Part shown: in pieces, positions 11,274 through 19,757 of the stretch | Layout of the letters: every line of letters begins with the position of its first letter | How positions within the stretch are numbered: the first letter of the stretch is position 1 | Source: Lethocerus indicus | Taxonomy: Eukaryota > Arthropoda > Insecta > Hemiptera > Belostomatidae | Assembly: GCA_019843655.1 (NCBI GenBank) | Contig: JACDQD010000003.1 | Span: 9,426,925-9,490,924, forward strand | Length of the DNA stretch: 64,000 nt | Direction: 5' to 3' | Made by a program: the position numbers and the translations under genes | Notes under the pieces: model-generated | What the model saw: the letters and a program-made list of their open reading frames with translations, nothing else | Told to the model about the DNA's origin: nothing | The model's database searches: none

Positions 11274-11346
11274 TGCCCCGGGTGAGGATCGAACTCACGA
11301 CCTTAAGATTATGAGACTTACGCGCTGCCTACTGCGCTACCGAGGC
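11274..11346 (-). tRNA. tRNA-Met-CAT: tRNA-Met (CAT), copy 23
   Basis: Intact body; short type I 3' spacer (CTACTCAACGG). 5' spacer TCTCCCAAAACTG. Confidence 0.97.
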
Positions 11347-11606
11347 TGATAGTGATAGTTGCGCAATCCGCGCAACCGTCAATTATTTAATCTCCCAAAA
11401 CTGATAAAGATCCAGTTAGATATTCCAGTATTTTCCTCAATAGGAGAAGTATATTTAGTTGCATAATTTGTCATGCACTGTCTGAAATTAAAACTGCTCT
11501 GAATAGTCTTAAAACATGGTTTTCATCACTAATCTCAATCAATATTAATGCAGTTTTTAATTAAGGACCCTCCATTTCTACTCCAACGGTTTCATCAAAA
11601 CATTAG

Positions 11607-11679
11607 TGCCCCGGGTGAGGATCGAACTCACGACCTTAAGATTATGAGACTTACGCGCTGCCTACTGCGCTACCGAGGC
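11607..11679 (-). tRNA. tRNA-Met-CAT: tRNA-Met (CAT), copy 24
   Basis: Intact body. The 3' spacer is a type I/II mosaic (AAGGACCCTCC followed by CTACTCC), which suggests recombination between subtypes. The 5' spacer has small insertions, including GCAGTTACTG, giving a 341-bp unit. Confidence 0.97.
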
Positions 11680-11947
11680 TGATAGTGATAGTTGCGCAAT
11701 CCGCGCAACCGTCAATTATTTAATTTTCCCGAATCTGATAAAGATCCATAGTTACATATTCCAGTATTTTCCTCAATAGGAGAAGTATATTTAGTTGCAT
11801 AATTTGTCATGCAGTTACTGTCTGAAATTAAAACTGCTCTGAATAGTCTTAAAACATGGTTTTCATCACTAATCTCAATTCAATATTAATGCAGTTTTAA
11901 TTAAGGGACCCTCAATTTCTACTCCAACGGTTTCATCAAAACATTAG

Positions 11948-12021
11948 TGCCCCGGTGTGAGGATCGAACTCACGACCTTAAGATTATGAGACTTACGCGC
12001 TGCCTACTGCGCTACCGAGGC
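11948..12021 (-). pseudogene. tRNA-Met-CAT: tRNA-Met (CAT), copy 25, one-base insertion
   Basis: This copy is 74 nt: the plus-strand CCCCGGGTGAGG reads CCCCGGTGTGAGG, so the T stem/acceptor junction has an extra base and an altered pair. The remainder of the gene is unchanged. It is the same site as the indel in copy 15, so this G-run is the weak point of the array or a recurrent consensus error. Confidence 0.7.
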
Positions 12022-12278
12022 TGATAGTGATAGTTGCGCAATCCGCGCAACCGTCAATTATTTAATCTTTCCGAATCTGATAAGATCTAGTTACATATTC
12101 CAGTATTTTCCTTAATAGGAGATGTATATTTATTTGCATAATTTGTCATGCACTGTCTGAAATTAAAACTGCTCTGAATAGTCTTAAAACATGGTTTTCA
12201 TCACTAATCTCAATCAATATTAATGCAGTTTTAATTAGGGACCCTCAATTTCTTCCAACGGTTTCATCAAAACATTAG

Positions 12279-12351
12279 TGCCCCGGGTGAGGATCGAACT
12301 CACGACCTTAAGATTATGAGACTTACGCGCTGCCTACTGCGCTACCGAGGC
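12279..12351 (-). tRNA. tRNA-Met-CAT: tRNA-Met (CAT), copy 26
   Basis: Intact body; shortened 3' spacer (TTTCTTCCAACGG). 5' spacer TCTCCCAAAACTG. Confidence 0.97.
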
Positions 12352-12612
12352 TGATAGTGATAGTTGCGCAATCCGCGAAACCGTCAATTATTTAATCTCC
12401 CAAAACTGATAAAGATCCAGTTAGATATTCCAGTATTTTCCCTCAATAGGAGAATTATATTTAGTTGCATAATTTGTCATGCACTGTCTGAAATTAAAAC
12501 TGCTCTGAATAGTCTTAAAACATGGTTTTCATCACTAATCTCAATCAATATTAATGCAGTTTTTAATTAGGGACCCTGAATTTATACTCCAACGGTTTCA
12601 TCAAAACATTAG

Positions 12613-12685
12613 TGCCCCGGGTGAGGATCGAACTCACGACCTTAAGATTATGAGACTTACGCGCTGCCTACTGCGCTACCGAGGC
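12613..12685 (-). tRNA. tRNA-Met-CAT: tRNA-Met (CAT), copy 27
   Basis: Intact body, type IV 3' spacer. 5' spacer TCTCCCAAAACTG. Confidence 0.97.
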
Positions 12686-12947
12686 TGATAGTGATAGTTG
12701 CGCAATCCGCGCGAACCGTCAATTATTTAATCTCCCAAAACTGATAAAGATCCAGTTAGATATTCCAGTATTTTCCCTCAATAGGAGAAGTATATTTAGT
12801 TGCATAATTTGTCATGCACTGTCTGAAATTAAAACTGCTCTGAATAGTCTTAAAACATGGTTTTCATCACTAATCTCAATCAATATTAATGCAGTTTTTA
12901 ATTAGGGACCCTGAATTTATACTCCAACGGTTTCATCAAAACATTAG

Positions 12948-13020
12948 TGCCCCGGGTGAGGATCGAACTCACGACCTTAAGATTATGAGACTTACGCGCT
13001 GCCTACTGCGCTACCGAGGC
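12948..13020 (-). tRNA. tRNA-Met-CAT: tRNA-Met (CAT), copy 28
   Basis: Last and first-reading copy of the minus-strand array. Intact body, type IV 3' spacer (shared only with copy 27, so these two units duplicated recently). Its 5' flank keeps unit homology to about 13172, then gives way to Trp-array sequence. Confidence 0.97.
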
Positions 13021-13032
13021 TGATAGTGATAG

Positions 13033-13049
13033 TTGCGCAATCCGCGCAA
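13033..13049. promoter_or_regulatory. Conserved inverted repeat upstream of tRNA-Met units
   Basis: TTGCGCAATCCGCGCAA (arms TTGCGC/GCGCAA around 5 bp) lies 12-28 bp upstream of the copy 28 tRNA. It recurs in most units, with small changes in copies 1, 3, 7, 20, 22, 26 and 27. A TTAAATAATT AT-rich box follows about 20 bp further upstream. The position fits an external element that modulates RNA polymerase III initiation, but the repeat may simply be inherited spacer sequence. Confidence 0.4.
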
Positions 13050-13181
13050 CCGTCAATTATTTAATTTTCCGAATCTGATAAAGATCTAGTTACATATTCC
13101 AGTATTTTCCCTCAATAGGAGAAGTATATTTAGTTGCATAATTTGTCATGCATTATCTGCAATTAAAGCTGCGCTATTTAA

Positions 13182-13235
13182 GACAGCAATAAACCTCTGA
13201 CTCCAATAGAAGGTTGGTGTTCAATCATGAGGTCA
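13182..13235 (+). pseudogene. tRNA-Trp-CCA: Decayed tRNA-Trp relic at the array junction
   Basis: This stretch keeps CTGACTCCA (anticodon region), AGAAGGTTG, a damaged T arm (TGTTCAATCATG) and GAGGTCA with the array's TTTTATAGTGGCGAT 3' flank. The acceptor 5' strand and D arm are destroyed, leaving about 54 of 72 nt. It sits directly between the Met and Trp arrays and is followed by a normal Trp spacer, so it is the worn outermost unit of the Trp array. Confidence 0.85.
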
Positions 13236-13408
13236 GCATGTTTTATAGTGGCGATTGTTCAATATAGTGCCCGATTCCAATTTTATACCCAGGACGTCCA
13301 TTAGAGGCACAGAATGAATTCAGACAGAGTTTCAAAGATTTTCTTTATATCATTATAATTGATTTACCCGTCTCATTAAATTAATGGGTTTATTTCAACA
13401 TTTTTTCA

Positions 13409-13480
13409 GACTTCGTGGCGCAACGGTAGCGCGTCTGACTCCAGATCAGAAGGTTGCGTGTTCAAATCACGTCGAGGTCA
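13409..13480 (+). tRNA. tRNA-Trp-CCA: tRNA-Trp (CCA), plus copy 1
   Basis: This is the full 72-nt tryptophan tRNA. The acceptor GACTTCG pairs with CGAGGTC (one T-G), the discriminator is A, and the D arm starts GCGC with the AACGG loop. Anticodon stem TCTGA/TCAGA surrounds the loop CTCCAGA (anticodon CCA). The T arm is GCGTG/CACGT-type around TTCAAAT. The A box is TGGCGCAACGG and the B box GTTCAAATCAC. The body matches the animal tRNA-Trp consensus closely. A T6 stretch precedes the gene and TTTT follows it. Confidence 0.97.
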
Positions 13481-13692
13481 GCATAGTTTTATAGTGGCGA
13501 TATGTTCAATATAGTGCTGATAAGAAACCGATGGAGAAGAAGTTTGGACACACCGGAATCACAATTTTATACCCCGGGACGTCCATTAGAGGCACAGAAT
13601 GAATTCAGGCATTGAGCTTCCAAAGATTTTTCTTTTATATCATTATAATTGATTTACCTCTCATTAAATCAATGGGTTTATTCAACATATCA

Positions 13693-13764
13693 GACTTCGT
13701 GGCGCAACGGTAGCGCGTCTGACTCCAGATCAGAAGGTTGCGTGTTCAAATCACGTCGAGGTCA
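13693..13764 (+). tRNA. tRNA-Trp-CCA: tRNA-Trp (CCA), plus copy 2
   Basis: Body identical to plus copy 1. The 5' flank CAACATATCAG and the spacer before it (GGCATTGAGCTTCC) are diverged from the array core. Confidence 0.97.
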
Positions 13765-13972
13765 GCATAGTTTTATAGTGGCGATATGTTCAATATAGTG
13801 CTGATAAGAAACCGATGGACAAGAAGTTTAGACACACCGGAATCACAATTTTATACACCGGGACGTCCATTAGAGGCACAGAATGAATTCAGGCATAGTT
13901 TCAAAGATTTTCTTTATATCATTATAATTGATTTACTCTCATTAAATCAATGGGTTTATTCAATACATTTCA

Positions 13973-14044
13973 GACTTCGTGGCGCAACGGTAGCGCGTCT
14001 GACTCCAGATCAGAAGGTTGCGTGTTCAAATCACGTCGAGGTCA
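13973..14044 (+). tRNA. tRNA-Trp-CCA: tRNA-Trp (CCA), plus copy 3
   Basis: Intact. Its whole 280-bp unit is nearly identical to that of plus copy 4, a recent duplication. Confidence 0.97.
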
Positions 14045-14252
14045 GCATAGTTTTATAGTGTCGATATGTTCAATATAGTGCTGATAAGAAACCGATGGAC
14101 AAGAAGTTTGGACACACCGGAATCACAATTTTATACCACGGGACGTCCATTAGAGGCACAGAATGAATTCAGACATAGTTTCAAAGATTTTCTTTATATC
14201 ATTATAATTGATTTACTCTCATTAAATCAATGGGTTTATTCAATACATTTCA

Positions 14253-14324
14253 GACTTCGTGGCGCAACGGTAGCGCGTCTGACTCCAGATCAGAAGGTTG
14301 CGTGTTCAAATCACGTCGAGGTCA
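14253..14324 (+). tRNA. tRNA-Trp-CCA: tRNA-Trp (CCA), plus copy 4
   Basis: Intact; twin of plus copy 3, differing by a few spacer substitutions. Confidence 0.97.
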
Positions 14325-14498
14325 GCATAGTTTTATAGTGGCGATATGTTCAATATAGTGCTGAAAGAAACCGATGGACAAGAAGTTTGGACACACCGGA
14401 AGGGACGTCCATTAGAGGCACAGAATGAATTCAGGCATAGTTTCAAAGATTTTCTTTATATCATTATAATTGATTTACTCATTAAATCAATGGGTTTA

Positions 14499-14570
14499 GA
14501 CTTCGTGGCGCAACGGTAGCGCGTCTGACTCCAGATCAGAAGGTTGCGTGTTCAAATCACGTCGAGGTCA
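14499..14570 (+). tRNA. tRNA-Trp-CCA: tRNA-Trp (CCA), plus copy 5
   Basis: Intact body in a 246-bp unit. The spacer has lost part of the ATCACAATTTTATACC block, and the usual TTCAATACATTTCA is missing just upstream, so the gene follows GGGTTTA directly. Confidence 0.96.
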
Positions 14571-14781
14571 GCATAGTTTTATAGTGGCGATATGTTCAAT
14601 ATAGTGCTGATAAGAAACCGATGGACAAGAAGTTTGGACACACCGGAATCACAATTTTATACAACGGGACGTCCATTAGAGGCACAGAATGAATTCAGAC
14701 ATGAGTTTCAAAGAATTTTCTTATATCATTATAATTGATTTCACCTCATTAAACTTCAATGGGTTTATTCAATACATTTCA

Positions 14782-14853
14782 GACTTCGTGGCGCAACGGT
14801 AGCGCGTCTGACTCCAGATCAGAAGGTTGCGTGTTCAAATCACGTCGAGGTCA
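14782..14853 (+). tRNA. tRNA-Trp-CCA: tRNA-Trp (CCA), plus copy 6
   Basis: Intact; the spacer before it has small insertions (AAAGAATTTTC, AAACTTCAATGGG). Confidence 0.97.
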
Positions 14854-15055
14854 GCATAGTTTTATAGTGGCGATATGTTCAATATAGTGCTGATAAGAAA
14901 CCGATGGAGAAGAAGTTTGGACACACCGGATTCACAATTTTACGGACGTGCATTTGAGGCACAGAATGAATTCAGGCATAGTTTCAAAGATTTTCTTTAT
15001 ATCATTATAATTTATTTCCTCTCATTAAATCAATGGGTTTATTAAATACATTTCA

Positions 15056-15127
15056 GACTTCGTGGCGCAACGGTAGCGCGTCTGACTCCAGATCAGAAGG
15101 TTGCGTGTTCAAATCACGTCGAGGTCA
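15056..15127 (+). tRNA. tRNA-Trp-CCA: tRNA-Trp (CCA), plus copy 7
   Basis: Intact; the preceding spacer has lost TACCCCGG, and the 5' flank reads ATTAAATACATTTC. Confidence 0.97.
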
Positions 15128-15333
15128 GCATAGTTTTATAGTGGCGATATGTTCAATATAGTGCTGATAAGAAACCGATGGACAAGAAGTTTGGACACAC
15201 CGGAATCACAATTTTATACCCCGGGACGTCCATTAGAGGCACAGAATGAATTCAGACAGAGTTTCAAAGATTTTCGAAATCATTATAATTGATTTACTCT
15301 CATTAAATCAATGGGTTTATTCAATACATTTCA

Positions 15334-15405
15334 GACTTCGTGGCGCAACGGTAGCGCGTCTGACTCCAGATCAGAAGGTTGCGTGTTCAAATCACGTCGA
15401 GGTCA
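15334..15405 (+). tRNA. tRNA-Trp-CCA: tRNA-Trp (CCA), plus copy 8
   Basis: Intact; spacer variant GATTTTCGAAATCATT upstream. The 3' flank reads GCAAAGTTTT. Confidence 0.97.
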
Positions 15406-15593
15406 GCAAAGTTTTATAGTGGCGATATGTTCAATATAGTGCTGATAAGAAACCGATGGACCACACCGGAATCACAATTTTATACCCCGGGACGTCCATT
15501 AGAGGCACAGAATTGCAGGCATACTTTCAAAGATTTTCTTTATATCATTATAATTGATTTAATTAAATCAATGGGTTTATTCAATACATTTCA

Positions 15594-15657
15594 GACTCGT
15601 GGCGCAACGGTAGCGCGTCTGAGATCAGAAGGTTGCGTGTTCAAATCACGTCAGTCA
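15594..15657 (+). pseudogene. tRNA-Trp-CCA: tRNA-Trp, plus copy 9, anticodon deleted
   Basis: Only 64 of 72 nt remain. One T is missing from the acceptor 5' strand (GACTCG), CTCCA is deleted from the anticodon loop (GTCTGAGATCAG) so no anticodon is left, and two bases are lost near the 3' end (CGTCAGTCA). Both internal promoter boxes survive. It cannot make a working tRNA-Trp. Confidence 0.92.
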
Positions 15658-15859
15658 GCAGTTTTATAGTGGCGATATGTTCAATATAGTGCTGATAAGA
15701 AACCGATGGACAAGAAGTTTGGACACACCGGAATCACAATTTTATACAACGGGACGTCCATTAGAGGCACAGAATGAATTCCATAGTTTCAAAGATTTTC
15801 TTTATATCATTATAATTTATTTCCTTACTTAAATCAATGGGTTTATTCAATACATTTCA

Positions 15860-15930
15860 GACTTCGTGGCGCAACGGTAGTGCGTCTGACCCAGATCAGA
15901 AGGTTGCGTGTTCAAATCACGTCGAGGTCA
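15860..15930 (+). pseudogene. tRNA-Trp-CCA: tRNA-Trp, plus copy 10, short anticodon loop
   Basis: This copy is 71 nt. The D stem reads GTGC instead of GCGC, and the anticodon loop has lost its T (GACCCAGATC), leaving a 6-nt loop. It is probably non-functional. Confidence 0.8.
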
Positions 15931-16114
15931 GCATAGTTTTATAGTGGCGATATGTTCAAATAGTGCTGATAAGAAACCGATGGACAAGAAGTTTGGACAC
16001 ACCGGAATCACAATTTTATACCCCGGGACGTCCATTAGAGGCACAGAATTCACAGAGTTTCAAAGATTTTCTTTATATCATTATAATTGATTTACTCTCA
16101 TTAAATCAATGGGT

Positions 16115-16186
16115 GACTTCGTGGCGCAACGGTAGCGCGTCTGACTCCAGATCAGAAGGTTGCGTGTTCAAATCACGTCGAGGTCA
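16115..16186 (+). tRNA. tRNA-Trp-CCA: tRNA-Trp (CCA), plus copy 11
   Basis: The body is intact although the 5' flank is deleted up to CAATGGGT, so the upstream AT-rich segment is closer than in other copies. Confidence 0.95.
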
Positions 16187-16353
16187 GCAAAGTTTTATAG
16201 TGGCGATATGTTCAATATAGTGCTGATAAGAAACCGATGGACAAGAAGTTTGGACACACCGGAATCACAATTTTATACCCCGGACGTCCATTAGAGGCAC
16301 AGAATGAATTTGCTTTATATCATTATAATTGATTTACTCTCAGAAACATTTCA

Positions 16354-16420
16354 GACTGTGGCGCAACGGTAGCGCGTCTGACTCCAGATCAGAAGGTTGC
16401 GTGTTCAAATCACGAGGTCA
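16354..16420 (+). pseudogene. tRNA-Trp-CCA: tRNA-Trp, plus copy 12, acceptor stem broken
   Basis: This copy is 67 nt. TC is missing from the acceptor 5' strand (GACTGTGG) and three bases from the 3' strand region (CACGAGGTCA). The CCA anticodon is intact. The spacer before it is also heavily deleted (239-bp unit). Confidence 0.9.
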
Positions 16421-16627
16421 GCATAGTTTTATAGTGGCGATATGTTCAAATAGTGCTGATAAGAAACCGATGGACAAGAAGTTTGGACACACCGGAATCA
16501 CAATTTTATACCCCGGGACGTCCATTAGAGGCACAGAATGAATTCAGATTGAATTTCAAAGATTTTCTTTATATCATTATAATTGATTTACTCTCATTAA
16601 ATCAATGGGTTTATTCAATACATTTCA

Positions 16628-16699
16628 GACTTCGTGGCGCAACGGTAGCGCGTCTGACTCCAGATCAGAAGGTTGCGTGTTCAAATCACGTCGAGGTCA
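16628..16699 (+). tRNA. tRNA-Trp-CCA: tRNA-Trp (CCA), plus copy 13
   Basis: Intact; the spacer upstream carries CAGATTGAATTTC, shared with plus copy 16. Confidence 0.97.
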
Positions 16700-16907
16700 G
16701 CATAGTTTTATAGTGGCGATATGTTCAATATAGTGCTGATAAGAAACCGATGGACAAGAAGTTTGGACACACCGGAATCACAATTTTATACCCCGGGACG
16801 TCCATTAGAGGCACAGAATGAATTCAGGCATAGTTTCAAAGATTTTCTTTATATCATTATAATTGATTTACTCTCATTAAATCAATGGGTTTATTAAATA
16901 CATTTCA

Positions 16908-16979
16908 GACTTCGTGGCGCAACGGTAGCGCGTCTGACTCCAGATCAGAAGGTTGCGTGTTCAAATCACGTCGAGGTCA
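16908..16979 (+). tRNA. tRNA-Trp-CCA: tRNA-Trp (CCA), plus copy 14
   Basis: Intact; 5' flank ATTAAATACATTTC as in plus copy 7. Confidence 0.97.
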
Positions 16980-17186
16980 GCATAGTTTTATAGTGGCGAT
17001 ATGTTCAATATAGTGCTGATAAGAAACCGATGGAGAAGAAGTTGAGACACACCGGAATCACAATTTTATACCCGGGACGTCCATTAGAGGCACAGAATGA
17101 ATTCAGGCATAGTTTCAAAGATTTTCTTTATATCATTATAATTGATTTACTCTCATTAAATCAATGGGTTTATTCAACACATTTCA

Positions 17187-17258
17187 GACTTCGTGGCGCA
17201 ACGGTAGCGCGTCTGACTCCAGATCAGAAGGTTGCGTGTTCAAATCACGTCGAGGTCA
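17187..17258 (+). tRNA. tRNA-Trp-CCA: tRNA-Trp (CCA), plus copy 15
   Basis: Intact; first unit with the TTCAACACATTTCAG 5' flank typical of the right half of the array. Confidence 0.97.
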
Positions 17259-17465
17259 GCATAGTTTTATAGTGGCGATATGTTCAATATAGTGCTGATA
17301 AGAAACCGATGGACAAGAAGTTTGGTCACACCGGAACTCACAATTTTATACCCGGACGTCCATTAGAGGCACAGAATGAATTCAGATTGAATTTCAAAGA
17401 TTTTCTTTATATCATTATAATTGATTTACTCTCATTAAATCAATGGGTTTATTCAACACATTTCA

Positions 17466-17537
17466 GACTTCGTGGCGCAACGGTAGCGCGTCTGACTCCA
17501 GATCAGAAGGTTGCGTGTTCAAATCACGTCGAGGTCA
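17466..17537 (+). tRNA. tRNA-Trp-CCA: tRNA-Trp (CCA), plus copy 16
   Basis: Intact; the spacer upstream has GGAACTCACAATTTTATACCC and CAGATTGAATTTC. Confidence 0.97.
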
Positions 17538-17742
17538 GCATAGTTTTATAGTGGCGATATGTTCAATATAGTGCTGAAAAGAAACCGATGGACAAGAAGT
17601 TTGGACACACCGGAATCACAATTTTATACCCCGGGACCTCCATTAGAGGCACAGAATGAATTCAGACAGAGTTTCCAAGATTTTCTTTATATCATTATAA
17701 TTGATTTACTCTCATTAAATCAATGGGTTTAGTCAATTTTCA

Positions 17743-17814
17743 GACTTCGTGGCGCAACGGTAGCGCGTCTGACTCCAGATCAGAAGGTTGCGTGTTCAAA
17801 TCACGTCGAGGTCA
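17743..17814 (+). tRNA. tRNA-Trp-CCA: tRNA-Trp (CCA), plus copy 17
   Basis: Intact; 5' flank TTTAGTCAATTTTCAG, a unique variant. Confidence 0.97.
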
Positions 17815-18022
17815 GCATAGTTTTATAGTGGCGATATGTTCAATATAGTGCTGATAAGAAACCGATGGAGAAGAAGTTTAGACACACCGGAATCACAATT
17901 TTATACCCCGGGACGTCCATTAGAGGCACAGAATGAATTCAGACAGAGTTTCAAAGATTTTCTTTATATCATTATAATTGATTTACTCTCATTAAATCAA
18001 TGGGTTTATTCAACACATTTCA

Positions 18023-18094
18023 GACTTCGTGGCGCAACGGTAGCGCGTCTGACTCCAGATCAGAAGGTTGCGTGTTCAAATCACGTCGAGGTCA
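18023..18094 (+). tRNA. tRNA-Trp-CCA: tRNA-Trp (CCA), plus copy 18
   Basis: Intact; first of a near-identical run of 280-bp units (copies 18-20). Confidence 0.97.
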
Positions 18095-18302
18095 GCATAG
18101 TTTTATAGTGGCGATATGTTCAATATAGTGCTGATAAGAAACCGATGGAGAAGAAGTTTGGACACACCGGAATCACAATTTTATACCCCGGGACGTCCAT
18201 TAGAGGCACAGAATGAATTCAGACAGAGTTTCAAAGATTTTCTTTATATCATTATAATTGATTTACTCTCATTAAATCAATGGGTTTATTCAACACATTT
18301 CA

Positions 18303-18374
18303 GACTTCGTGGCGCAACGGTAGCGCGTCTGACTCCAGATCAGAAGGTTGCGTGTTCAAATCACGTCGAGGTCA
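18303..18374 (+). tRNA. tRNA-Trp-CCA: tRNA-Trp (CCA), plus copy 19
   Basis: Intact; 3' flank GCAAAGTTTT. Confidence 0.97.
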
Positions 18375-18582
18375 GCAAAGTTTTATAGTGGCGATATGTT
18401 CAATATAGTGCTGATAAGAAACCGATGGAGAAGAAGTTGAGACACACCGGAATCACAATTTTATACAACGGGACGTCCATTAGAGGCACAGAATGAATTC
18501 AGACAGAGTTTCAAAGATTTTCTTTATATCATTATAATTGATTTACTCTCATTAAATCAATGGGTTTATTCAACACATTTCA

Positions 18583-18654
18583 GACTTCGTGGCGCAACGG
18601 TAGCGCGTCTGACTCCAGATCAGAAGGTTGCGTGTTCAAATCACGTCGAGGTCA
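18583..18654 (+). tRNA. tRNA-Trp-CCA: tRNA-Trp (CCA), plus copy 20
   Basis: Intact; the spacer upstream has TACAACGGGACG, also seen before plus copies 6 and 10. 3' flank GCAAAGTTTT. Confidence 0.97.
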
Positions 18655-18861
18655 GCAAAGTTTTATAGTGGCGATATGTTCAATATAGTGCTGATAGAAA
18701 CCGATGGACAAGAAGTTTGGACACACCGGAATCACAATTTTATACCCCGGGACGTCCATTAGAGGCACAGAATGTATTCAGACAGAGTTTCAAAGATTTT
18801 CTTTATATCATTATAATTGATTTACTCTCATTAAATCAATGGGTTTATTCAACACATTTCA

Positions 18862-18933
18862 GACTTCGTGGCGCAACGGTAGCGCGTCTGACTCCAGATC
18901 AGAAGGTTGCGTGTTCAAATCACGTCGAGGTCA
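18862..18933 (+). tRNA. tRNA-Trp-CCA: tRNA-Trp (CCA), plus copy 21
   Basis: Last plus-strand copy. The body and the first 15 bases of 3' flank (GCATAGTTTTATAGT) are normal; the unit then joins inverted-unit sequence at about 18949. Confidence 0.97.
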
Positions 18934-19269
18934 GCATAGTTTTATAGTGGGGTTATATAATCAATGGTATTTAATGAGCTACGTCAATTGTAATGATAAG
19001 GATGAAATCGTAGAAGTAGTTATCATTTTGATTGTTTGATTGTTTCTTTGATTGTTGTTTCCTACCATTCACACGGACGTGTTTTTAATCAGTGGTCCAA
19101 GTGCATTATCTCTCAACGGACCAAATTAATTCGCAAAATAATGTAATGAATTCTGTCTCTTTAATAAACATAGCGGGGTATAAAATTTTGATTCCGGTGT
19201 GTCTAAAGTTCTAGTGTATCGGTTTCTTTTCAGCACTATATTGAACATATCGCCACTATAAAACTATGC

Positions 19270-19341
19270 TGACCTCGACGTGATTTGAACACGCAACCTT
19301 CTGATCTGGAGTCAGACGCGCTACCGTTGCGCCACGAAGTC
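19270..19341 (-). tRNA. tRNA-Trp-CCA: tRNA-Trp (CCA), minus copy 1
   Basis: Body identical to the plus copies. It faces plus copy 21 tail to tail across 336 bp. Its 5' flank (CCAAAGAATAATAAGTGG) is diverged from the next three copies. Confidence 0.97.
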
Positions 19342-19685
19342 CAAAGAATAATAAGTGGACCCATTCATTTAATGAAACTACGTCAATTATAATGATATCA
19401 ACGAAATGTTAGAAATACTGATACAATTTACTCTAGTGTTTAACGAATCACACGGACTAGTTTTCAGTCAATATTCCAGATGCATTATGCTTTATTAGGG
19501 GTAAATTAGTTTTTAAAGGGCTAAATTGTTTGGTTTGGAAACTTCTTCTCCAATAAATGAATCCGCCACCCGTGGCACTCGGAGGCATGAAAATTGTACC
19601 CGGTGGGTAAATATCTCGCCAAAGGGCTTGTGCATGGCATCCTTCTCAGCACTATATTGAACATATCGCCACTATAAAACTATGC

Positions 19686-19757
19686 TGACCTCGACGTGAT
19701 TTGAACACGCAACCTTCTGATCTGGAGTCAGACGCGCTACCGTTGCGCCACGAAGTC
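19686..19757 (-). tRNA. tRNA-Trp-CCA: tRNA-Trp (CCA), minus copy 2
   Basis: Intact; the 5' spacer (19758-19990) is almost identical to that of minus copy 3. Confidence 0.97.

Larger units (their letters stand above)
3740..13172 (-). repeat. Tandem array of 28 tRNA-Met(CAT) units, about 334 bp each
   Basis: Twenty-eight units lie head to tail, each with one minus-strand elongator tRNA-Met and a spacer of about 260 bp. Start-to-start spacings are mostly 331-335 bp, with outliers of 329, 341, 343 and 355. The array begins in a strongly diverged partial unit (about 3740-3908, recognisable from ATAGGAGAAG at 3745 and CAGTGTTTAATTAGGG near 3855). It ends at about 13172 inside the 5' flank of the last copy. 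Spacers fall into recurring subtypes. On the 3' side of the tRNA: type I, AGGGACCCTCAATTTCTACTCC; type II, AAGGACCCTCCATTTCTTCG; type III, TTACGGACCCTCAATT; type IV, CCCTGAATTTATACTCC. On the distal 5' side: TTTTCCGAATCTG or TCTCCCAAAACTG. Most units carry TTGCGCAATCCGCGCAA 12-28 bp upstream of the tRNA. Spurious 68-codon open frames recur in the spacers. Confidence 0.97.
13173..18948 (+). repeat. Tandem array of tRNA-Trp(CCA) units, plus strand, about 280 bp each
   Basis: Twenty-one units, plus the relic at the left edge, lie head to tail, each with one 72-nt tRNA-Trp and a spacer of about 208 bp. Regular spacing is 274-284 bp. A central stretch (about 14.3-16.4 kb) has deleted units of 239-266 bp. 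The 3' flank is GCATAGTTTTATAGTGGCG, with the terminator TTTT a few bases past the gene. The spacer carries the landmarks ACACACCGGAATCACAATTT, GGGACGTCCATTAGAGGCAC and a TATATCATTATAATTGATTT block. The array breaks at about 18949, where orientation inverts. Confidence 0.97.

Noticed and set aside
3994..12570. Repeated 68-codon plus frames (residues such as CHALSEIKTALNSLKTWFSSL) in Met spacers
   Set aside because: They span the non-transcribed spacer opposite to the tRNAs, are kept open only by the repeat, and are broken by indels in most units. Not genes.
3909..13020. Initiator tRNA-Met
   Set aside because: The sequence starts GCC and has the elongator-type anticodon stem; it lacks the AGC start and GGG/CCC pairs of the initiator.
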